Assembly (NCBI GenBank): GCA_014379885.1
Contig: JACMKW010000675.1
Location: forward strand, 1-5,951
DNA from: Rhizobacter sp.
GTDB lineage: Bacteria; Pseudomonadota; Gammaproteobacteria; Burkholderiales; Burkholderiaceae
Direction of reading: 5' to 3'
Length of the DNA: 5,951 bases
Of the stretch, positions 1 through 3,283 are shown in pieces. The translations under genes were made by a program, and so were the position numbers. Each line of letters opens with the position of its first letter. Within the stretch, counting starts at the first letter, position 1. The notes under the pieces are model-generated. The model saw only the letters and a program-made list of their open reading frames with translations. It was not told where the DNA came from and did no database searches.

Positions 1-231
1 GCCTATGTACTGCGCCAACACGCCCAGCGGGAAGCGCATCAGCGCGCCCGCAATGATGGGGATGGAAAGCATCAGGCCCTTTTGGGCGGGCGAAAGATTG
101 AATTCCTCGCTGATGAATGGCGCCATGGCGCCATTCAGAACCCAGATGCAGCAGGAGAAACAGAAGTACAGGAAGGCGGCGAACAAGGTCGGGGCATGCC
201 CCGTTTTCAGGAAGCTCTTGAAACCAGACAC
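1..231 (-). CDS. NarK/NasA-type nitrate/nitrite transporter (MFS), N-terminal 77 residues, cut by left edge
   Basis: Inner-membrane major-facilitator transporter of the nitrate/nitrite porter (NNP) family, expected to import nitrate or exchange nitrate and nitrite. Only the first 77 codons are present; the rest lies off the left edge. The start is the GTG at 231-229, giving MSGFKSFLKTGHAPTLFAAF, with a GAGG Shine-Dalgarno about 6 nt upstream. That N-terminus is typical of proteobacterial NasA/NarK proteins. Two hydrophobic stretches are visible: residues about 14-36, with the FLYFCFSCCIWVLNGAMAPF segment, and about 50-75, including GALMRFPLGVLAQYIG, the region before the MFS loop 2-3 motif. 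An in-frame TTG at 261 is less likely because it lies in a leader hairpin and lacks a good RBS. The sigma-54/NtrC-like signals upstream favour a nitrate-assimilation role over respiration. Family call is confident; nitrate versus nitrite cannot be told from this piece. Confidence 0.88.
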   Translation of the reverse strand, partial: MSGFKSFLKTGHAPTLFAAFLYFCFSCCIWVLNGAMAPFISEEFNLSPAQKGLMLSIPIIAGALMRFPLGVLAQYIG

Positions 232-251
232 AGTGATCCTCAGGGTGGTGA

Positions 252-272
252 TGCGCCCCAATCGCGGGCGCA
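252..272 (-). other. Leader hairpin upstream of nitrate transporter gene
   Basis: TGCGCCC (252-258) and GGGCGCA (266-272) form a perfect 7-bp stem around a 7-nt loop. It lies between the predicted sigma-54 transcription start (about 285) and the transporter RBS. No U-tract follows, so it is not a simple terminator. Nitrate genes sometimes carry leader hairpins bound by ANTAR antiterminators (NasR/NasT), but those need two hairpins with hexaloops and only one hairpin is seen here. Function unknown. Confidence 0.4.
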
Positions 273-295
273 GTTTCTTTCTTTGACCACTGACA

Positions 296-311
296 AGCGA
301 ATCTCGTGCCA
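296..311 (-). promoter_or_regulatory. Sigma-54 (RpoN) promoter for nitrate transporter gene
   Basis: On the minus strand the sequence TGGCACGAGATTCGCT matches the -24/-12 consensus TGGCACG-N4-TTGCW at all seven -24 bases and four of five -12 bases, with the required GG-N10-GC spacing. Counting from GC at -13/-12 puts the start near 285, leaving a leader of about 54 nt before the GTG start. Two NtrC-like sites lie upstream at typical enhancer distance. The match is seen directly; activity is inferred. Confidence 0.75.
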
Positions 312-399
312 AACGGCGGTGCGCTTGTGTACAAGAATTGGGCGCCTGAGCCACGCGTGATCGAGCATGGGGCGCAAGCAAGCATCAGCGGCCGAAAAG

Positions 400-416
400 G
401 GCACGGCTTTTGTGCG
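400..416. promoter_or_regulatory. Putative NtrC-binding site, promoter-proximal
   Basis: GGCAC-N7-GTGCG matches the NtrC consensus TGCAC-N7-GTGCA at 8 of 10 arm positions. Its centre is about 123 bp upstream of the predicted sigma-54 start. Weaker than its neighbour, but correctly phased with it. Confidence 0.5.
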
Positions 417-430
417 AAATCTGCACCCCC

Positions 431-447
431 CGCACATCGGGTGTGCA
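431..447. promoter_or_regulatory. Putative NtrC-binding site, promoter-distal
   Basis: CGCAC-N7-GTGCA matches the NtrC consensus TGCAC-N7-GTGCA at 9 of 10 arm positions. Its centre is about 154 bp upstream of the predicted sigma-54 start and 31 bp (about three helical turns) from the other site. The spacing and distance resemble the paired NtrC enhancer of enteric glnA. Confidence 0.58.
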
Positions 448-471
448 GCCGGTCGCCCAGAACCCTGCCGC

Positions 472-477
472 TATGAT
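472..477 (+). promoter_or_regulatory. Possible -10 element for PAS-GGDEF gene
   Basis: TATGAT matches the sigma-70 -10 consensus at 5 of 6 positions, about 100 bp before the ATG at 577. No good -35 lies 16-18 bp upstream (CCGGTC at 17 bp). A second weak pair, TTCAGC (491-496) and TAATTA (514-519), is also possible. The true promoter is undecided. Confidence 0.25.
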
Positions 478-523
478 CAACCTAGGGGTTTTCAGCCGAC
501 TGCCCCGGTGCACTAATTACATG

Positions 524-541
524 GGCGAGGGGTCTCTCGCC
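524..541 (+). other. Small hairpin in presumed 5' leader of PAS-GGDEF gene
   Basis: GGCGAG (524-529) and CTCGCC (536-541) can form a 6-bp stem with a 6-nt loop, ending about 35 nt before the ATG at 577. There is no U-tract and no known riboswitch signature. It may simply be a chance GC-rich inverted repeat. Confidence 0.25.
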
Positions 542-576
542 GTCGAAGGCAGCCTGCGGGCAAAGACGAGACACGA

Positions 577-1608
577 ATGACGGAATCCAACCAGCAGGCA
601 CTGTCCGCGCGCGCCGACCAATCGCTCGCGCTGGCGCGTGCTTTCGGCCTGGCACCGCAGGCCTGGGGTGTGGTTGCGCTGACCGTGCTCGACCGGGCCG
701 ATGCGATGTTCGCGATCAAAGAGGCCGCAACTGGACGTTATGTCTATGCCAATGCCCGCATGACCACGCTGCTGGGGCGCCCCGCCGAGGGCCTGACCGA
801 CGACGAGTGGCTGGATCCAGAAGCCTGCGCCGCGTTGCGCACGGCAGACCACTCTGCGATGGTGCAGACCGTTCCTCAAGTCAGCGAACACCGCATCGAA
901 CAAGCCGGTGTTCGCCGCGAATTCACCGTCACCCGCTTGCCCCTGGCCGCCGCCGACGGTGCCGCCTCGCGCTACCTGTGTTGTGTGTGGATTGATGCCA
1001 CAGCGCAGCGCCACAGCGAGGCACAGTTGCAACTCGCTCTGCGCCAGCTTGAAGACCAGCAGCAAGCCAATGAGAGCTTGCGCCGCGAAATGCAGGATTC
1101 TGGCTTGCGCGATAGCGTGACCGGCCTGTACCAGCGCGGCCATTTCGATGACCAGCTGCGGCGTGAAGTGGATCTCTCTTCACGCGAGCACCGCGAGTTC
1201 GCGCTGGTGTCGGTGGCGCTTGATCCACTCACCGATGCCGCCCGGGCTTCCGGCAGCGAGGCCCGCACCCGCGTGCTGGAGGCGCTGGGTCGCTTGCTGC
1301 GCAGTGGCACACGGGCGATGGACGCTTCGTGCCGCCTGAATGAAGATCACTTTGCCGTGTTGCTCTCAGGCGTAGGCCTGGCCACGGCGCACGCGCGCAT
1401 GGAAGGTCTTCGCCGCCAGTGCGCAACCCAGATCGTCATGCTCAATGGGCAAGACCTGGGGTTCACCGTGTCGATGGGTGTGGCGAGCTTCCCTCACACC
1501 GCCCATACGCAAGAAGATTTGCTGCAGGCGGCTGACACGGCTTTGGCGCAGGCTCAGAAGCGCGGCGGCAACCACGTCACGCTGGCCAGCATTCGCTTCG
1601 AGGCTTGA
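577..1608 (+). CDS. Soluble PAS-GGDEF protein with degenerate active site (probable c-di-GMP sensor)
   Basis: 343-residue cytoplasmic signalling protein with no signal peptide or membrane segment. Order: short N-terminus; PAS-like sensor about 35-140 (GRYVYANARMTTLLGRP and the closing CVWIDATAQR are typical); Gln/Glu-rich probable coiled coil about 143-173; GGDEF fold about 174-338. The fold is recognisable from DSVTGLYQRGHFD, GFTVSMGVASFP and ADTALAQAQKRGGNHV. The signature loop is NEDHF (255-259) instead of GGDEF. By hand alignment to PleD, the usual FKxxND...GHxxGD segment (about 214-232) has lost its metal- and guanine-binding residues. Yet RAMD (246-249) sits exactly five residues before the loop, preserving the RxxD inhibitory c-di-GMP site. 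It is therefore probably not a cyclase but may bind c-di-GMP and relay a PAS-sensed signal; this is inference. The RBS (AGACGAG) is weak. Neighbours are a divergent nitrate transporter and a convergent EVE gene; no functional link is evident. Confidence 0.9.
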   Translation: MTESNQQALSARADQSLALARAFGLAPQAWGVVALTVLDRADAMFAIKEAATGRYVYANARMTTLLGRPAEGLTDDEWLDPEACAALRTADHSAMVQTVPQVSEHRIEQAGVRREFTVTRLPLAAADGAASRYLCCVWIDATAQRHSEAQLQLALRQLEDQQQANESLRREMQDSGLRDSVTGLYQRGHFDDQLRREVDLSSREHREFALVSVALDPLTDAARASGSEARTRVLEALGRLLRSGTRAMDASCRLNEDHFAVLLSGVGLATAHARMEGLRRQCATQIVMLNGQDLGFTVSMGVASFPHTAHTQEDLLQAADTALAQAQKRGGNHVTLASIRFEA

Positions 1609-1611
1609 ACT

Positions 1612-2070
1612 TCAAAGCAGCTTGTTGACTGCCTTCCACTCGGCAGGCGTCACTGGCGTGATCGACAGGCGGTTGCCCGCCTTCAGCACCACCATGGTCG
1701 CCAGGGCCGGCGTTTGCCGCATCTCGGCCAGCGACAGCAAACGTGTCTTGCGGTCCAGCTTCACGTCGACCAGGCTCCAGCGCGGGTTGTCGTGTGCCGA
1801 CTTGGCGTCGAAGTAGTGGCTCTTCGGATCGAACTGTGTTTCGTCAGGGTAGGGCGCGCTCGCCACTGTCGCAAGACCGGCGACACCTGGTTCGGGGCAT
1901 GACGAGTGATAGAACAGAACACCATCGCCGACAGTCATCTGATCGCGCATGTAATTGCGCGCTTGGTAGTTGCGGACACCGAACCAAGGAACTGTCTTGC
2001 CCTTGGCCGCCGCAAGATCATCGATCGAGCACTCACCAGGCTCGCTCTTCATCAACCAGAACTGTGTCAT
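1612..2070 (-). CDS. EVE-domain protein (PUA-like fold)
   Basis: 152-residue soluble protein made of a single EVE domain (Pfam PF01878, COG2947), related to YTH/PUA folds. Such domains are thought to bind modified bases in nucleic acids; the physiological role in bacteria is unsettled. Family hallmarks: FWLMKSEP at residues 4-11, VPWFGVRNYQARNYM at 27-41, GDGVLFYHS at 48-56, GVAGLA at 62-67, PRWSLVDV at 96-103 and the C-terminal GNRLSITPVT at 132-141. The length is usual. The start is the ATG at 2070-2068: MTQFW is the conserved N-terminus and GAGGGG lies 6 nt upstream. An in-frame ATG at 2166 would add 32 low-complexity residues and is rejected. Its Shine-Dalgarno lies in a strong hairpin. 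It follows the 6S RNA in the same direction, and its stop is 3 bp from the convergent PAS-GGDEF stop. Confidence 0.93.
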   Translation of the reverse strand: MTQFWLMKSEPGECSIDDLAAAKGKTVPWFGVRNYQARNYMRDQMTVGDGVLFYHSSCPEPGVAGLATVASAPYPDETQFDPKSHYFDAKSAHDNPRWSLVDVKLDRKTRLLSLAEMRQTPALATMVVLKAGNRLSITPVTPAEWKAVNKLL

Positions 2071-2075
2071 GTCAG

Positions 2076-2113
2076 CCCCTCGGCCGTCGGCACGCCGGCC
2101 GAACCCCGAGGGG
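2076..2113 (-). promoter_or_regulatory. Hairpin that can sequester the EVE gene Shine-Dalgarno
   Basis: CCCCTCGG (2076-2083) and CCGAGGGG (2106-2113) are perfectly complementary over 8 bp, and a nested alternative TCGGCC/GGCCGA (2080-2085/2097-2102) can also form. On the minus-strand RNA one arm contains the GAGGGG ribosome-binding sequence 6 nt before the EVE start codon, so folding would hide it. Pairing is seen directly; translational control is inferred. Confidence 0.5.
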
Positions 2114-2116
2114 ATC

Positions 2117-2142
2117 GCGCCCGGCTTCGGGCGGCCGGGCGC
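2117..2142 (-). other. Strong GC hairpin between 6S RNA and EVE gene
   Basis: GCGCCCGGC (2117-2125) and GCCGGGCGC (2134-2142) form a perfect 9-bp stem with an 8-nt loop, about 35 nt downstream of the 6S RNA 3' end. No U-run follows in the minus-strand direction (GATCCCCTCGG), so it is not a canonical intrinsic terminator. It could stabilise or partly terminate the 6S precursor. Confidence 0.4.
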
Positions 2143-2176
2143 TCGGGCGCGTGCGCTGGGTTGCATCGTGTTAGGT

Positions 2177-2352
2177 GTCCGTTACGAACCGTGAGCCGCA
2201 TTCCTGAACCCAGGCAGTTCAGGTGGGCGAGGTCAGCAGGGTTTCGGGTTCATCTGACGCGAGACGATCACACCTACCGAGCGATGTTCCAAGCCCTGGC
2301 TCTTGCGAGCATCGGTTCAAGGAAATATAAGACTCACGCGAACGCAACGGAC
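2177..2352 (-). ncRNA. ssrS: 6S RNA (regulator of sigma-70 RNA polymerase)
   Basis: 6S RNA mimics an open promoter and traps sigma-70 RNA polymerase in stationary phase. On the minus strand, 2352-2343 pairs perfectly (one G-U) with 2186-2177 over 10 bp. After a 4x3 internal loop, CGTGAGTC (2338-2331) pairs with GGCTCACG (2197-2190), giving the long closing stem. Next comes TTATATTTC (2330-2322), like the AUAUUUC at the central bubble of E. coli 6S, and on the 3' side the bubble hairpin CCTGAAC-loop-GTTCAGG (2223-2203), like the E. coli UGAACC...GGUUCA hairpin. CGCTCGGTAGG resembles the E. coli GCUCGGUCC region. The 176-nt length is near the E. coli 184 nt. A -10 (TAGAAT) ends 6 nt before the predicted 5' end. 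Position just downstream of zapA is the classic ssrS location. Ends are from folding and may be off by a few bases. Confidence 0.9.
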
Positions 2353-2358
2353 GTTTTC

Positions 2359-2364
2359 ATTCTA
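2359..2364 (-). promoter_or_regulatory. -10 element of 6S RNA promoter
   Basis: TAGAAT on the minus strand matches TATAAT at 5 of 6 positions and is 6 nt upstream of the base where the 6S closing stem begins (2352), the expected start distance. The -35 is poor (TCGCTT at 17 bp). A small GCTTC-GAAT-GAAGC inverted repeat (2372-2385) occupies the spacer and -35 side, just after the zapA stop. Confidence 0.6.
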
Positions 2365-2392
2365 CGCGTGAGCTTCATTCGAAGCGATGTTT

Positions 2393-2701
2393 TCAGAGCA
2401 ATTGCCCGTCAGCGCCTAGGGCTTGATCGAGGCGTTGAATCAGCGATTCAATATCGACCTCACCACTGACCACCGACGTGGGTTTGGCCGCAGGCCGCTC
2501 AGCCAGCGCGAAGGCCAGGTTCAGCGCAGCCAGCACCGCAATGCGCTCACGCGCCTTGACACGTCCACTGTCGCGAATGGTGCTCATTTCGCGGTCGACA
2601 CTGCTCACGGCTTCCAGCAGCGAAGTCTCGCCGCCTTCAGGGCAACCGAGGATGTAGCTCTGCCCCATGATCGTCACTTCCATTTGCTTCATGGTGGTCA
2701 T
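2393..2701 (-). CDS. zapA: Cell division protein ZapA
   Basis: 102-residue cytoplasmic protein that binds and bundles FtsZ filaments at the division septum. The N-terminal part matches the ZapA globular head: KQMEVTIMGQSYILGCPEGG (residues 5-24) and LLEAVSSVDREMSTIRDSGR (28-47). RERIAVLAALNLAFALAE (51-68) begins the long helix that forms the coiled-coil stalk, ending in a predicted helix at about 83-95. The length is usual. The start is the ATG at 2701, preceded by GGGGAAG about 6 nt upstream; an ATG three codons downstream is an alternative. The start overlaps the stop of the upstream ZapB-like gene by 4 bp (ATGA), which implies one transcript and coupled translation. The 6S RNA follows 40 bp downstream, as in many proteobacteria. 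Confidence 0.95.
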   Translation of the reverse strand: MTTMKQMEVTIMGQSYILGCPEGGETSLLEAVSSVDREMSTIRDSGRVKARERIAVLAALNLAFALAERPAAKPTSVVSGEVDIESLIQRLDQALGADGQLL

Positions 2702-2925
2702 GGAGCTTCCCCTTCGGTACGGCTGCCCAAGGGTGTATCGACCGGCAGGCGTTCAAGCAGCGCGTCGATGCGGCTGCGCGCAGCATTCAGGCGCGACCGC
2801 AGGTTGTCGCGTTCGTGCGTTAAGGCAGCCAGTTGCTGCTCCAGCAATTCGGTGGTGCGCTTGAGTTCTTCATGCCGCAGCAGCAAGCGCTCTACGCGAT
2901 CCGCGAGTTCTTGGGTCTTCGACAT
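2698..2925 (-). CDS. ZapB-like small coiled-coil protein (TIGR02449-type)
   Basis: 75-residue acidic/basic coiled-coil protein. Residues about 4-60 show leucine heptads throughout (ELADRVERLLLRHEEL, ELLEQQLAALTHERDNLRSR), followed by a disordered tail (PVDTPLGSRTEGEAP). The RHEEL...LLEQQ...ERD.LR.RL.AAR.RIDALLERL pattern is that of the small proteins encoded upstream of zapA in beta- and gammaproteobacteria (TIGR02449-like) and is ZapB-like in character. Involvement in division, perhaps as a ZapA partner, is inferred from the 4-bp overlap with zapA. The start is the ATG at 2925 with a modest AGGG 5 nt upstream; the longer open frame to 3555 runs across the divergent riboswitch and is not coding. 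A promoter with -10 TACAAT lies 28 bp upstream. Confidence 0.88.
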   Translation of the reverse strand: MSKTQELADRVERLLLRHEELKRTTELLEQQLAALTHERDNLRSRLNAARSRIDALLERLPVDTPLGSRTEGEAP

Positions 2926-2952
2926 GGCGCCCTGGGGGGTTGCGAATGGTTC

Positions 2953-2983
2953 ATTGTAGGGTGGCGTCTGCCGCTGCTTACAA
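2953..2983 (-). promoter_or_regulatory. Promoter of zapB-like/zapA operon
   Basis: On the minus strand a -35-like TTGTAA (2983-2978) and -10 TACAAT (2958-2953, 5 of 6 consensus) are separated by 19 bp. The predicted start is near 2946, leaving a 20-nt leader to the ATG at 2925. The spacing is longer than the optimal 17 bp. Confidence 0.5.
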
Positions 2984-2984
2984 T
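2954..2984 (+). promoter_or_regulatory. Promoter of B12 riboswitch/btuB operon
   Basis: -35-like TTGTAG (2954-2959) and -10 TACAAT (2979-2984, 5 of 6 consensus) are separated by 19 bp. The predicted start near 2991 coincides with the first base of the riboswitch P1 stem, which supports the -10 call. It overlaps the divergent promoter almost base for base. Confidence 0.55.
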
Positions 2985-2991
2985 CCTGCAT

Positions 2992-3201
2992 GTTGGTGCC
3001 CGTGCCGGTTTTCACACCGGCACAGTTAAACGGGAAGCAGAGGACGTTCGGTCGCGACGACCGACAACCCACCTGCGCTGCCCCCGCAACGGTAAGCGGA
3101 CGAGAACTTTCAAGGTTCTCGCTCATGTGCAAACACCACTGGTGCCTCGCGGCGCTGGGAAGGTTCTCATGGGTTGTCCGCCAGCCCGGATACCGGCCAA
3201 C
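2992..3201 (+). promoter_or_regulatory. Cobalamin (adenosylcobalamin-type) riboswitch
   Basis: Leader RNA that binds a cobalamin and lowers expression of the receptor gene behind it. GTTGG (2992-2996) pairs with CCAAC (3197-3201) to close P1. A 7-bp hairpin GTGCCGG/CCGGCAC (3002-3023) is followed by the conserved TTAAACGGGAAGCAG (3026-3040). The B12-box core GCTGCCCCCGCAACGGTAAGCGG occupies 3077-3099. A variable hairpin CGAGAAC/GTTCTCG (3101-3121), CCACTGG...GCTGGGAAGG (3135-3163) and the closing GCCCGGATACCGGCC (3184-3198) complete the class I fold. It leads into a TonB-dependent receptor, as expected for B12 uptake genes. The exact ligand form is not decided by sequence alone. Confidence 0.95.
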
Positions 3202-3209
3202 AGGGGGTG

Positions 3210-3223
3210 TGCGGCATGCCGCA
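3210..3223 (+). other. Perfect palindrome just after the riboswitch (possible expression-platform hairpin)
   Basis: TGCGGCATGCCGCA is a 14-nt perfect palindrome that can fold as a 5-bp stem with a CATG loop, 8 nt past P1. Cobalamin riboswitches often use a hairpin here whose loop kisses L5 inside the aptamer. Whether this is that P13-like element is inference. Confidence 0.4.
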
Positions 3224-3233
3224 TGCCATGAGG

Positions 3234-3261
3234 TGCGCTCTGGCGGGGAAGCCGGCGCGCA
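3234..3261 (+). other. Second hairpin in btuB leader
   Basis: TGCGC (3234-3238) pairs with GCGCA (3257-3261) and GGC (3242-3244) with GCC (3251-3253) inside it. It ends 22 nt before the ATG at 3284. There is no U-tract, so control by intrinsic termination is not evident; control of translation or Rho-dependent termination is more likely. The purine run GGCGGGGAA is inside the loop region and too far from the ATG to be the RBS. Confidence 0.35.
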
Positions 3262-3283
3262 CGACTTGTTCCGTGAGCATTCA

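Noticed and set aside
282..295. FNR/Anr-like site TTGAC-N4-GACAA near the nitrate transporter promoter
   Set aside because: The right half matches only 3 of 5 consensus bases, and it overlaps the start predicted from the much better sigma-54 promoter.
324..335. Near-palindrome CTTGT-GT-ACAAG as an operator
   Set aside because: Too short and matching no regulator I can name; left unannotated.
82..437. Open frames at 82-360 (+) and 240-437 (-)
   Set aside because: They overlap the transporter start and its promoter region, show no family resemblance, lack RBSs and have shadow-frame composition.
517..1143. 208-residue minus-strand open frame opposite the PAS-GGDEF gene
   Set aside because: It is a high-GC antisense shadow of a clearly recognisable coding sequence, with no family features.
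2117..2142. GC hairpin as intrinsic terminator of 6S RNA
   Set aside because: No U-run follows on the minus strand, so I list it only as a hairpin.
2071..2166. N-terminal extension of the EVE protein from ATG 2166
   Set aside because: The extra 32 residues are Arg/Pro/Gly-rich, come from the hairpin region, and the conserved EVE N-terminus starts at MTQFW with a good RBS.
2990..3283. Upstream extension of the btuB frame to 2990
   Set aside because: This stretch is the cobalamin riboswitch; the signal peptide begins right after the ATG at 3284.
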